A DNA stretch of 64,000 bases from Flavobacterium sp. 1 (lineage in GTDB: Bacteria; Bacteroidota; Bacteroidia; Flavobacteriales; Flavobacteriaceae). A program made the position numbers and the translations under genes. The stretch lies in the NCBI RefSeq assembly GCF_002797935.1, contig NZ_PGER01000001.1, positions 4,402,001-4,466,000 of the forward strand. The letters are read 5' to 3'. Each line of letters begins with the position of its first letter. Position 1 is the first letter of the stretch. The notes beneath the pieces are model-generated. The model was not told the origin of the DNA, searched no databases, and saw only the letters and a program-made list of their open reading frames with translations. Shown in pieces: positions 27,073-36,035 of this stretch.

Positions 27073-27345
27073 ATGAAAATGCTAATCTTAACAGCAGCTA
27101 TTGTTTTAGGGTGGACAGCAATTTACTCGAATAGGCATGCAAAAACAGAATCGGATATTCAGCCAGAATACAGAGAAGTTAACGTCAATGCCGTTCCTGC
27201 AACAATAAAAGCTGCTTTAGAAACAGCATACTCAGGGACAAAGCTTGTAAAAGCTTATGTAAATGAGAAAAAAGAGTACAAACTCGAATTATCAGTTAAC
27301 AACCAGAAAGCTACTGTTTACACAGATGCCAACGGGAACTGGTAG
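27073..27345 (+). CDS. PepSY-like small secreted protein, paralogue 4
   Basis: A 90-residue member of the same array, starting at ATG 27073; an upstream in-frame start would overlap paralogue 3. The signal segment MKMLILTAAIVLGWTAIYS is less canonical than in the others. The core AVPATIKAALETAYSGTKLVKAYVNEKKEYKLEL and the end YTDANGNW are retained, but the terminal IKK is absent. A terminator follows, ending the operon before the response regulator gene. Confidence 0.78.
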   Translation: MKMLILTAAIVLGWTAIYSNRHAKTESDIQPEYREVNVNAVPATIKAALETAYSGTKLVKAYVNEKKEYKLELSVNNQKATVYTDANGNW

Positions 27346-27378
27346 ATAATAATTGGGGGATTATTTATGTTTTTGACT

Positions 27379-27412
27379 AAAAAGAGACTGTTTATAACAG
27401 TCTCTTTTTTTT
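27379..27412 (+). terminator. Intrinsic terminator of the PepSY-like array
   Basis: AAAAGAGACTG pairs with CAGTCTCTTTT around a 7-base loop and is followed by T8. It separates the array from the response regulator gene. Confidence 0.9.
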
Positions 27413-27475
27413 GCATAATTTTATGACAATACAAGTTTATTAGTGTTATTTTAGCATAAAAGGGTCAAAAAATAG

Positions 27476-28816
27476 ATGTCAAAGATATTACTTATAGAAG
27501 ATGATATTTCGTTCTGCAAATTATTAGAAAAGTTTCTAATAAAGAAAGCATTCGGGGTGACCATTGCTTTTTCTGCTGCCGAAGCTAGATTAGCCATCAA
27601 AAAAGAATCCTTCAATCTGATTCTGATGGATATCCGTTTGCCGGATGCAGACGGAATTGGGCTAATGGCCGAATTTAAAAATTCAAATCCAGAAATACCG
27701 GTTATACTCATGACAGGATATTCGGATGTGAATACTGCCGTGAAAGCTATTAAAAACGGTGCAGCCGACTATATTTCGAAACCTTTTAATCCTGACGAAG
27801 TTTTACTGGTAATTACTAATGCAATGCAGATTCCTCAAGATGAGGTTCCTGTTAAAGAAAAGAAAGCTACAGAAAGGCAAACAGCTTCAGAAAATGAATT
27901 TGTAAAAGGGATTTCTGTGGCTTCAAAAAAATTATTGGAGCATATTCAATTGGTAAGCCCAACCGATATGTCAGTTTTAATTATTGGAGAAAGCGGTACA
28001 GGAAAAGAAATTATAGCAAAAAGCATCCACCACCAAAGCAATAGAAAGAACAATAATTTTATAGCTGTTGATTGCGGAGCAATACCAAAAGAATTAGCTG
28101 CGAGTGAATTTTTCGGGCATTTAAAAGGATCTTTTACAGGTGCAATCAATGATAAAATAGGCTATTTTGAAGCTGCTAACGGAGGAACGCTTTTTTTGGA
28201 CGAAATAGGAAATCTATCTTATGAAAATCAGATACAATTGCTTAGAGCTCTTCAGGAGCGAAAAATAAAACCCGTTGGAAGCAACAAAGAAATTAATGTC
28301 GATATCCGAATCGTTACCGCAACTAATGAAGATTTACGCGAAGCAGTTAAAAATGGTGATTTTAGAGAAGATTTATACCATAGAATCAATGAGTTTTCCA
28401 TACTCTCCCCATCATTAACCGACAGAGAAGAAGATTTAATGATTTTTGCTGATTATTTTCTTGAAAAAGCCAATCTGCAACTGAATAAAGAAGTTGTCGG
28501 ATTTTCACCCGAAGTTATTGCCATTTTTCAAAAATACAATTGGCCGGGAAATTTGCGTGAACTGCAGAATTGTGTAAAACGGGCTACGCTTCTGACACGT
28601 GGCAATTATATTGAAAGCGATGTTTTGCCTGCTGAATTTTTTCAAACACAAATAAAACAGCATTCTGCCGATACTTTTTCTTTATCAGAAAATGAAAAAG
28701 GCGCAATTATTAATGCTTTATCAAGAACTCAGAATAACAAATCTGAAGCGGCAAAACTGCTGAAAATTACCAGAAAAACACTTTATAATAAATTGAAGCA
28801 GTATAATATAGATTAG
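27476..28816 (+). CDS. Sigma-54-dependent response regulator (NtrC type)
   Basis: A 446-residue NtrC-family activator. A receiver domain (residues 1-115; acidic pocket EDD at 8-10, phospho-Asp52 in LMDIRLPDADG) is followed by an AAA+ domain with Walker A GESGTGKE, the sigma-54 contact loop as GSFTGA (Ser for Ala) and Walker B GGTLFLDEIGNL, then a Fis-type helix-turn-helix (NNKSEAAKLLKITRKTLYNKLKQY). When phosphorylated such proteins remodel sigma-54 polymerase. Its 3' end overlaps the convergent kinase gene by 4 bp, so the two are likely partners. The upstream PepSY-like array is a candidate target. Confidence 0.94.
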   Translation: MSKILLIEDDISFCKLLEKFLIKKAFGVTIAFSAAEARLAIKKESFNLILMDIRLPDADGIGLMAEFKNSNPEIPVILMTGYSDVNTAVKAIKNGAADYISKPFNPDEVLLVITNAMQIPQDEVPVKEKKATERQTASENEFVKGISVASKKLLEHIQLVSPTDMSVLIIGESGTGKEIIAKSIHHQSNRKNNNFIAVDCGAIPKELAASEFFGHLKGSFTGAINDKIGYFEAANGGTLFLDEIGNLSYENQIQLLRALQERKIKPVGSNKEINVDIRIVTATNEDLREAVKNGDFREDLYHRINEFSILSPSLTDREEDLMIFADYFLEKANLQLNKEVVGFSPEVIAIFQKYNWPGNLRELQNCVKRATLLTRGNYIESDVLPAEFFQTQIKQHSADTFSLSENEKGAIINALSRTQNNKSEAAKLLKITRKTLYNKLKQYNID

Positions 28817-31254
28817 TCTATTTCTTCGTTTATAGCTATGAAAAGCAAATCAATTTTTGTTTTTAAAGAATTCATAAGATTTTCCAAATCAGAATTTTTC
28901 AAATCCTCTTTCTCTAATGATTTTAGGATTTCGCCTATTTCATGCGCTTCAATTTGCATAAACATGGGGGCGATTCTGTGTGCAACAGCATTAATTTCGT
29001 GAATATTTTTCTCTTTTACAGCGTTTTCTAACAAAGTCAGATTATCTTCACTGCTTTGAATAAACTGCCTTAGAAAAACATATAAAGCTTTATTGTCATT
29101 TACTAAAAACTGTTTTAAAGTTTCTAATGAGTATAATTTTGCAGCTATTATTTCCTCTGTTTTATTCATCTCAACTTCGGGTAAATCCTTATTTTCTAAA
29201 ATATGCTGAATCGTTTCCAGCAATACTTTTGGCGAATATGGTTTCTTGATTACGGTTGTAAATCCAGCTTGGATACAAACAGAATAATCCAAATCGGCAC
29301 GGCCTGTAAGCGCAATTATTGGCTGGTTTTTATAGGCTGAATTTTTTTGAGTTTTTAATTTTTCAACAAACGAAAATCCATCCATTACCGGCATTTGAAT
29401 ATCGGTAATTATAAAATCAAAATTAGTATTTTCAATAGCTTCCAAAGCTTTGACAGCATTATCAAAAGACAGAACGTGATGCTTTTCCTGTTTTAAAACA
29501 CCGCTGGTTAAATTCAGTAAATTGCTATCATCATCAATTACAATAAAAGTATATTTTTTAGTATTTAAAATTACTGGTTTTTCAGCTTCGGGAACAGTAT
29601 TTGTTCTCGTATCATAGAATAATGGCAGCTCGATTGTAAAAGTGCTTCCTTTGCCAAACTCGCTTTCCAATTTTAAATTCCCTCCTAAAATGGAGATAAT
29701 CTTTTGACAAATAGACAATCCTAAACCTGTCCCGCCGTATTTTTTTTCGATACTTTCGTTCGCCTGAGTAAATTCTTCGAAGACAAATTTTTGATTTTGC
29801 TTTTCAATCCCAATTCCTGAATCTTGAATAGAAATAATAAAAAAGGCATCTCCAGTTTTTCTATACGCATTGATTTTAATGAATCCTTCTTCAGTAAATT
29901 TGTAGGCATTCCCGATAATATTGCTCAAAATCTGTTTGAGGCGAAACGGATCGCCAACTATTCTGTTATGCAGTTTCTCATCGATATTAATAATGAGATC
30001 AATATTTTTTTCTTTATAAACAGTCTGAATATTTTTGGCCACTTCGTCAATAGCTTCTGTCAATAAAAAAGGGACTTTTTCGACTGTAATTTTTCCAGCC
30101 TCAATTTGAGAAAAATCCAATAAATCCTGAACCAGTTGCGTAATATATTTGGAAGAATCCTTGATGTTTTTGACAAAATAAGACTGTTTTGTGCTGACAT
30201 CAGAATTGCCCAAAAGTTCCGTATAGCCAACAATTGTGCTCAACGGCGTTTTTAAATCATGACTTACAGTCGAGATAAGCTGTTCCCGGCTCTTCAGCAG
30301 ATTTTTGGTTTTGAAATTGGCGATTTCCAGCTGTTTTTTATACAATTGCGATTTAGAATAATCACTCACGATCAAAATCGAAAAAACCAAAGTCAATATC
30401 AAACCAATAATTGCTGAAGCCATAACAACTTCGTTGACTTTTTTAAGTGATTTTTCTTTTAGTGTATTGTTTTTTATCGAGTTGATAATGATTTCGCGTT
30501 CAATGATCCGAAGTACTTTTCGAAGCTGTTCCGAGATTGCAATTTCATTTTTAAGGAGTTTGTTTTCCTCAAAATTTAATGATTCTTTTTTCTTTTCTGC
30601 TTTAACTTTTACGGAGGTTAAAAGCTTTTTCGAATTGGCCAAAATAGAATCGGAAGCTTCTTTGCTAAGTGTATTTGTGCTGTCGTCCGGAATGTTCTGA
30701 TTGAGATAATCAACGTACTTTCGGAGTACATTTCGCTGATAACTTCCTAATTGTTCTGGATTCTTGGCAAAATCCTTAAGAACAAGTTTTCGGAGTTTAA
30801 ACTCCATTCGGGTAATTTCATTAATCGCATTATCTACCGACACTTCATCTTCAGCTTTGTTTTTTATGCCTTTTAATTGTTGGATGTTTTTAGTTTTTTC
30901 GGACAATAAATACGTTACACTATCCAATAAAGTTTTTTGATATTGCGTGGTGACAATTTGTTTCAGCGTATCAATCCTTGATTTTAGGGAATCCGTTTCG
31001 ACAAGATAGCTTTTGAAATCTTTTTCAGAATTCGTCTGAATTGTTTTGCGGGCTAAGCTTTCTGTTTTGTAAATATTTGAGAAAAGTTTGCTGACTTTTA
31101 AAATCTTGGTTTTTTCGAAAGCAATTTTATCTTCCAGTTTACTGTAAACAACATTTTCAGAATATAAAACCCATCCTACAGTAACAACTAATGCTAGCAA
31201 TGCAAGATAACCTATAAGTACTTTAATGGGCGTATAACTTTTTTTGTTTTCCAT
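28813..31254 (-). CDS. Hybrid histidine kinase with REC and Hpt domains
   Basis: An 813-residue membrane sensor. Two hydrophobic segments (about 12-31 and 278-300) flank a mainly helical sensor region. A HisKA domain with the phospho-His in SHDLKTPLSTIVGY, a HATPase_c domain (GNAYKF, DSGIGIEKQ, GGTGLGLSIC), a receiver with the Asp in IITDIQMPVMDG and a C-terminal Hpt with AVAHRIAPM follow. The layout allows an internal His-Asp-His phosphorelay ending on a separate regulator, most likely the convergent NtrC-type protein. Leader-repeat copy C lies upstream. Confidence 0.93.
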   Translation of the reverse strand: MENKKSYTPIKVLIGYLALLALVVTVGWVLYSENVVYSKLEDKIAFEKTKILKVSKLFSNIYKTESLARKTIQTNSEKDFKSYLVETDSLKSRIDTLKQIVTTQYQKTLLDSVTYLLSEKTKNIQQLKGIKNKAEDEVSVDNAINEITRMEFKLRKLVLKDFAKNPEQLGSYQRNVLRKYVDYLNQNIPDDSTNTLSKEASDSILANSKKLLTSVKVKAEKKKESLNFEENKLLKNEIAISEQLRKVLRIIEREIIINSIKNNTLKEKSLKKVNEVVMASAIIGLILTLVFSILIVSDYSKSQLYKKQLEIANFKTKNLLKSREQLISTVSHDLKTPLSTIVGYTELLGNSDVSTKQSYFVKNIKDSSKYITQLVQDLLDFSQIEAGKITVEKVPFLLTEAIDEVAKNIQTVYKEKNIDLIINIDEKLHNRIVGDPFRLKQILSNIIGNAYKFTEEGFIKINAYRKTGDAFFIISIQDSGIGIEKQNQKFVFEEFTQANESIEKKYGGTGLGLSICQKIISILGGNLKLESEFGKGSTFTIELPLFYDTRTNTVPEAEKPVILNTKKYTFIVIDDDSNLLNLTSGVLKQEKHHVLSFDNAVKALEAIENTNFDFIITDIQMPVMDGFSFVEKLKTQKNSAYKNQPIIALTGRADLDYSVCIQAGFTTVIKKPYSPKVLLETIQHILENKDLPEVEMNKTEEIIAAKLYSLETLKQFLVNDNKALYVFLRQFIQSSEDNLTLLENAVKEKNIHEINAVAHRIAPMFMQIEAHEIGEILKSLEKEDLKNSDLENLMNSLKTKIDLLFIAINEEID

Positions 31255-31368
31255 AAATTATATAACGCTGTTTTGGGAATTTTAGTCCTTGATAATTGCT
31301 GCAATTTATTTTCAACTTTGAGTTTGACTACAATCGTAAATCATAACAAATAAGCCCTGTTTTTATCA

Positions 31369-31474
31369 TTTAGCCCTGATCGAAGTGATATCCTTTGTGG
31401 TTTTCCTTTAAAACCACAAAGATTTAACGAAGAGCAGGAACCATATAACCAAAAATGCCCAATGTCTCTGCTTC
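31369..31474 (-). repeat. Dispersed leader repeat, copy C
   Basis: Reading on the minus strand it starts GAAGCAGAGAC, has TTATATGGTTCCTGCTCTTC, then a distinct central hairpin (TTTGTGGTTTT paired with AAAACCACAAA) and ends CTTCGATCAGGGCTAAA. It is upstream of and co-oriented with the hybrid kinase gene. The central stem sequence differs from all other copies. Confidence 0.75.
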
Positions 31475-31501
31475 AAAAAAGAATCGATTTAGATGAACGT
31501 G

Positions 31502-33148
31502 TTATTTACTATTTGTCCCAATCTGCATTACTCTTTCTTCAAATTCATCTCGAGGACCAGCCGATTTGTTTTTGAGCTGGGAACGGTAATTGTATATAGT
31601 CGAAATCGAGTAACGAAGAAAAACAGCGATTTTGGCACTGTCTTTTATACCCAAGCGGATGAGTGCAAAAATTCGTAACTCAGTATTGAGCTGTTCGCCT
31701 TCTTTTGGATGGATTTTTTCATTTGGAATGAGCAAATCATTGAACTCACGAATAAAATCTGGGAATAACTGCAAAAAGGTTTTGTCAAAATTGGCATAAA
31801 ACTCTTTTAATTCATTTTCGATATAATCTTTTGATTTTACCGTATTGACAAGGTCGTTTATTTTTCCTGTTGTAGCCAATACATTAAGTTTCCGCTGGTA
31901 TTCATCCAGTTTTCCTAAATAATCGGAACTTTGATCCATATAACGGCCAATATAAATTTCCTTTAAAAAGTTGGCTTCGGATAAGGTGTTGTTCGATAGA
32001 TTTAATTTTTCATTAAAAGTGTTTAACTCGGAATTCAATTCAGAAAGTTTATCATTGGACAAACTCAATTCTTTTTTTGCAGTAGCTAATTTTTTCATTT
32101 GCTTAAAAAGTAAAAACAAAAGCGCTAATAAAACAAGTACCAAGAAACCGGCACTAATTAAAAAAATAACTAATTGAAACTTGTTGGTTTCATTTTGCTG
32201 CTGATAGGATTCACTGATGATTGGGAGCATTTTTGATATTTCATAAGTTCTCAAACGTGCGTTGCACAAAACTGCATCATCCAGCGAACGCTTGATATAG
32301 GTATAAGCCCGCTCTATGTCGCCATCTTCATAAAGCAAAAATGCTAATGAACGGAGTGAAATATATTCTTTTTTGGATAAATGCAAGTCGGATAAGGCAG
32401 AGATGCTCAGCCATTTTTTTTCTTTTAATCTGTCATTTTTTTGTTTGTAGGCTTGTGAAATAATATAGGATATAATCGGCCGATTAGAATTGCTGTGATG
32501 GATTTTTGGAAAATAGGGAAGTAATAAACGCAGCGTTTCATCAGGTTTTTTATGGTCTAAATTCCAATCGGCTTTAGCTATAATATACGATACAGAATTA
32601 GTTGGGTAATAGGCGACACAGGAATCCCGGTATTTTTTTGAAAGCAGAAGATATTTTTCTTTTTCCTGCTGAGAAGAAGCGTTATCGGCCATTTGTCCAT
32701 AAATTGTTTTGCTGACACCGTAAAAAGCTCCTTTTAGAGAAGAATTTGGTGATATAGTAATGGAATTTAGAATATCGATAGCTTCTTTGTACATGCCTAA
32801 TGTTCCCATTATAGACACGAGATTTATTTCGGACTGATTTAATTTATCAGATTCTTTAACGATTTTTGCGGCCTGAAGATTTTTTCTGGCATAAGCTAAA
32901 GCTGAGTCAGATTGATAGGAACTGTAATTAATGTACAGTTTTTGCGTAATCTCGTATCTGGAAATTGGAATGCTGTTTTTTCTTAAAAGCGATTTAAGCT
33001 GAGTAATTTCCTTTTCTTTATTTTTGGTGTAAAAGGAATTGTTTTCAATAGTTTGGTCTATTTCAGATAATAAAGCATCTGAATTTTTTTGGGCTAATGA
33101 ACTGCAAGGCAACAGCAAAATAGTGACAAACAGTAAAAAATGATTCAT
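31502..33148 (-). CDS. TPR/DUF6377-type transmembrane regulator
   Basis: A 548-residue protein. A signal peptide (ends about residue 19) is followed by a periplasmic helical-repeat (TPR-like) region to about 320, one transmembrane helix (VIFLISAGFLVLVLLALLFLLF), a coiled coil rich in SNDKLSELNSEL, and a C-terminal cytoplasmic part with a LuxR-like helix-turn-helix (LRIFALIRLGIKDSAKIAVFLRYSISTIYNYRSQLKNK). This is the pattern of DUF6377 proteins, thought to couple an envelope signal to transcription in Bacteroidota. Its target is unknown. Confidence 0.85.
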   Translation of the reverse strand: MNHFLLFVTILLLPCSSLAQKNSDALLSEIDQTIENNSFYTKNKEKEITQLKSLLRKNSIPISRYEITQKLYINYSSYQSDSALAYARKNLQAAKIVKESDKLNQSEINLVSIMGTLGMYKEAIDILNSITISPNSSLKGAFYGVSKTIYGQMADNASSQQEKEKYLLLSKKYRDSCVAYYPTNSVSYIIAKADWNLDHKKPDETLRLLLPYFPKIHHSNSNRPIISYIISQAYKQKNDRLKEKKWLSISALSDLHLSKKEYISLRSLAFLLYEDGDIERAYTYIKRSLDDAVLCNARLRTYEISKMLPIISESYQQQNETNKFQLVIFLISAGFLVLVLLALLFLLFKQMKKLATAKKELSLSNDKLSELNSELNTFNEKLNLSNNTLSEANFLKEIYIGRYMDQSSDYLGKLDEYQRKLNVLATTGKINDLVNTVKSKDYIENELKEFYANFDKTFLQLFPDFIREFNDLLIPNEKIHPKEGEQLNTELRIFALIRLGIKDSAKIAVFLRYSISTIYNYRSQLKNKSAGPRDEFEERVMQIGTNSK

Positions 33149-33190
33149 TTAGCTGGGATTTATTTCTGTAAAAATAATTAAAATTTTAAA

Positions 33191-33229
33191 TGAAAAAACC
33201 GTCTTGAATTTTTAAAGATTCAAGACGGT
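33191..33229 (-). terminator. Terminator of pyk
   Basis: ACCGTCTTGAAT (33198-33209) pairs with ATTCAAGACGGT (33218-33229); on the minus strand it is followed by a T-run, placing it downstream of pyk. Confidence 0.85.
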
Positions 33230-33253
33230 CTAATATATTTGATGAACTAAAAG

Positions 33254-34684
33254 TTATTCTATTTCAGAAATTCTTAAGGTATTCACCATTCCTTTTTCTG
33301 TAATTGGCATCGCAGCCAAGTTGATTAAGAAATCTCCTTTTTTCACAAATCCTTTTTCTTTTACAATATTATTTACGTCAGTAACGGTATCATCCGTACT
33401 TACTGATTTTTCATAATAAAAAGATTTTACTCCCCATAATAAATTAAGTTGGGTTAAAATTCTTTTGTTTGATGTAAATACTAAAATATGTGCAGATGGT
33501 CTCCAAGCTGAAATTTGGAATGCCGTATAACCGCTGTTTGTTAAAGTACAAATAGCTTTAGCTTTGATTACATTAGCCATTGTAGCAGCATGCTGGCAAA
33601 CTGTTTTAGTGATAAAACGGTTTGTTCTTACTTGTGGAGAGTTTTGAGGAACTTGAATAAGCGGTGAATCTTCAACTGCTTCAAGAATTTGGGTCATTTT
33701 TTGAATTACCTGTACTGGGTAATTTCCAGTAGCAGTTTCACCTGATAGCATTACAGCATCAGCTCCATCCATAACAGAGTTTGCTACGTCATTTACTTCA
33801 GCACGAGTTGGAGTCAAGCTGGTAATCATAGTCTCCATCATTTGAGTAGCTACAATTACTGGGATTCTAGCCGTTTTAGCTCTGTGGATTAATTCTTTTT
33901 GAACTAAAGGCACTTCGTGAGCAGGTAATTCAACACCTAAGTCACCTCTGGCAACCATTAATGCATCACAATAAGCTACAATTCTGTCCATATTTTCTAA
34001 TGCCTCTGGCATTTCGATTTTGGCTATAATTGGAATTTTATAGTCTGAGTGTTTTGCAATTAATTCTTGTAAATCTTGTAAGTCTCTAGGAGTTTTAACA
34101 AATGAAAGTGCAATCCAGTCTAATTTTTGTTCTATTGCAAAAATGGCATCAGCAATGTCTTTTTCAGTCAATGCAGGTAATGAAATTTTAGTGTTTGGTA
34201 AATTTACCCCTTTCTTTGATTTCAATTCACCTCCTTGTATAACACGGGCAACAACCTCAGTTTTTTTATCTGTTGAAACAATTTCAAAAATTAATTTTCC
34301 ATCGTCAAGTAGTATTCTTTCTCCAGGATTAACATCATTTGGGAAATTTTGGTATTTCATGAATACCTTTTTTGAAGTACCTAGTATGTCTTCAGCTGTT
34401 GTGAAAGTGATTAAATCACCATCGTTGACAACAACTCCATCTTCCATAACTCCAACACGAAGTTTAGGGCCTTGTAAATCTCCAAGAATTCCAGTAGTGT
34501 ATCCAAACTCTTCGTTTATACCGCGTATAATGTTGATTTTATTTTTAACATCTTCGTAATCAGCATGAGAAAAATTTACTCTAAATACATTTACACCTGC
34601 CTCAATCATATCCTTAATGATTTCTCGTGTACTACATGCAGGCCCAAGTGTGGCTACAATTTTGGTTTTTTTGTTCGTAAGCAT
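33254..34684 (-). CDS. pyk: Pyruvate kinase
   Basis: A 476-residue glycolytic enzyme that makes pyruvate and ATP from phosphoenolpyruvate. It has the N-terminal TKIVATLGPACS, the NVFRVNFSHADY segment, the catalytic KIEMPEALENMD region (Lys of IIAKIE) and the metal and substrate motif VARGDLGVEL. The C-terminal allosteric domain is complete. It lies 5 bp after an IPExxxVDY gene on the minus strand and is probably co-transcribed with it and the acpP-fabF-rnc cluster. Confidence 0.97.
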   Translation of the reverse strand: MLTNKKTKIVATLGPACSTREIIKDMIEAGVNVFRVNFSHADYEDVKNKINIIRGINEEFGYTTGILGDLQGPKLRVGVMEDGVVVNDGDLITFTTAEDILGTSKKVFMKYQNFPNDVNPGERILLDDGKLIFEIVSTDKKTEVVARVIQGGELKSKKGVNLPNTKISLPALTEKDIADAIFAIEQKLDWIALSFVKTPRDLQDLQELIAKHSDYKIPIIAKIEMPEALENMDRIVAYCDALMVARGDLGVELPAHEVPLVQKELIHRAKTARIPVIVATQMMETMITSLTPTRAEVNDVANSVMDGADAVMLSGETATGNYPVQVIQKMTQILEAVEDSPLIQVPQNSPQVRTNRFITKTVCQHAATMANVIKAKAICTLTNSGYTAFQISAWRPSAHILVFTSNKRILTQLNLLWGVKSFYYEKSVSTDDTVTDVNNIVKEKGFVKKGDFLINLAAMPITEKGMVNTLRISEIE

Positions 34685-34689
34685 TTTTT

Positions 34690-35184
34690 TTAAAAAATTA
34701 AATTGTTTTTAGATTTTATCTTATTTATGTCAACAATATAGTTAGCAGCTATTTGATCAATTGAATTCAGCTCACTTTGAATTTCCAAAAGATTGGTGTT
34801 GTCTTCGCTGTTTTCTATTTTCAAAAAGTAGTTTACTTTTTTAAATTCAGGAATCATATACACTTTTTTTGCTACTTCTAAGTCAAAATTTGTAAACAAA
34901 CCTTGATTGTCTTCTTTTTTTTGTTGAATGACTTCGTTTATATTTTGTATCAAATCCCAAGAGATATCTTTTTTCTTTTCATAATAATGAAATCTAGAAA
35001 AATGAACTTCTCCTTCCTTATCAGTAATTTGAATTTCTTTGATAGATTTATTCAGGTTTACATGAAGTCTTTGATTGATAAAATAAGCCAATCGGTAATC
35101 TTCTAATGTGGTGTGAATAGCGATAAGATTATAATCTATCTCGTTAAATTCACCAAAATCCAATTTATGAATTGCCATGGTCAT
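34690..35184 (-). CDS. IPExxxVDY-family protein
   Basis: A 164-residue protein of a small Bacteroidota family named after a conserved motif, here IPEFKKVNYFLKIE near residue 104 (Asn for Asp). It has no signal peptide or membrane segment and is rich in Ile and Asn. The function is unknown. Its place between rnc and pyk is, as far as I recall, usual in flavobacteria, which suggests only co-expression. Confidence 0.85.
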   Translation of the reverse strand: MTMAIHKLDFGEFNEIDYNLIAIHTTLEDYRLAYFINQRLHVNLNKSIKEIQITDKEGEVHFSRFHYYEKKKDISWDLIQNINEVIQQKKEDNQGLFTNFDLEVAKKVYMIPEFKKVNYFLKIENSEDNTNLLEIQSELNSIDQIAANYIVDINKIKSKNNLIF

Positions 35185-35293
35185 TAAAAAATAAGCTGTA
35201 AATATAATATTTCTAAATTAGTAAAAGGTTGCTTACTGACTAGGATTATGATATTTTATTAACGAAAACGATGTAGCATCGATAATCATTTAG

Positions 35294-36034
35294 CTATTTT
35301 CTTTCAATTTTCTCTTGAAAAGCAAAGTAAGCGCGTTGCGAGGCTTTTTCTTCAGCCTTCTTTTTTGAAGTAGCCCTGGCTTTTGCAATAACCTTATCAT
35401 CAATACTTAGTTTAACACCAAACAGACGCTGTCCATCAATTGCATTATCTTCAAAAATATCATAATGAAATTGTTTTTTCTCTTTTTGGCACCACTCAAT
35501 AACAAGACTTTTATAGCTAATTACTTTTCCTTCTAATCTAGCAATGTCAACATAAGGAATTATAACTCTTTTTTGTATAAATTTTTCGCAGTATTCATAT
35601 CCTTTGTCTAAGTAGATTGCACCAATTAAAGATTCGAATATATTGCCATGTATGTTTTCTCCAAAATGATGCACAGGTACTTTACTTTCAACAAACTCTA
35701 TTAAGTTCAAATCTTTGCCCAGTTCATTCAAATGCTCTCTACTTACTATTTTTGAACGCATTTTTGTTAAATAGCCTTCATCTCCTAACGGAGCTTCATT
35801 AAATAAGTAGGCCGCAATAACCGAACTTAGCATAGCATCACCCAAAAACTCAAGTCTCTCGTAGTTAACGGGATTACCTTTCAAATCGATACGGTTTGAG
35901 GAGCGGTGTGTAAAAGCTTTCTTGTAAAACTCTAGAGTAATTGGTTCAAATCCAAGTATAATCTGAATTGAATTAAAAAAAATCCCGTCTTCTTGAGAAC
36001 GGGATTTTGAGAATATTTTTTTTAGAAAATGCAT
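35294..36034 (-). CDS. rnc: Ribonuclease III
   Basis: A 246-residue endonuclease for double-stranded RNA, acting in rRNA and mRNA processing. The catalytic domain has the signature YERLEFLGDAMLSSVIAAYLF and HGNIFESLIGAIYLDKGY, and a double-stranded-RNA-binding domain occupies about 170-240. The ATG begins one base after the fabF stop, so translation is coupled. Codons 9-20 contain a terminator-like hairpin (35975-36008), a strong hint of attenuation or autoregulation. Confidence 0.96.
   Translation of the reverse strand: MHFLKKIFSKSRSQEDGIFFNSIQIILGFEPITLEFYKKAFTHRSSNRIDLKGNPVNYERLEFLGDAMLSSVIAAYLFNEAPLGDEGYLTKMRSKIVSREHLNELGKDLNLIEFVESKVPVHHFGENIHGNIFESLIGAIYLDKGYEYCEKFIQKRVIIPYVDIARLEGKVISYKSLVIEWCQKEKKQFHYDIFEDNAIDGQRLFGVKLSIDDKVIAKARATSKKKAEEKASQRAYFAFQEKIERK
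35975..36008 (-). promoter_or_regulatory. Terminator-like hairpin inside the 5' end of rnc
   Basis: Read on the minus strand, AAAATCCCGT (36008-35999) pairs perfectly with ACGGGATTTT (35988-35979) around a 10-base loop, and the T-run continues for eight bases from 35982 to 35975. It has all features of an intrinsic terminator yet lies within rnc codons 9-20, 26 bases after the start codon. Confidence 0.7.
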
Positions 36035-36035
36035 T

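Noticed and set aside
34143..34559. 138-codon plus-strand frame inside pyk
   Set aside because: Ser/Pro/Phe-rich antisense translation of pyruvate kinase, without any domain.
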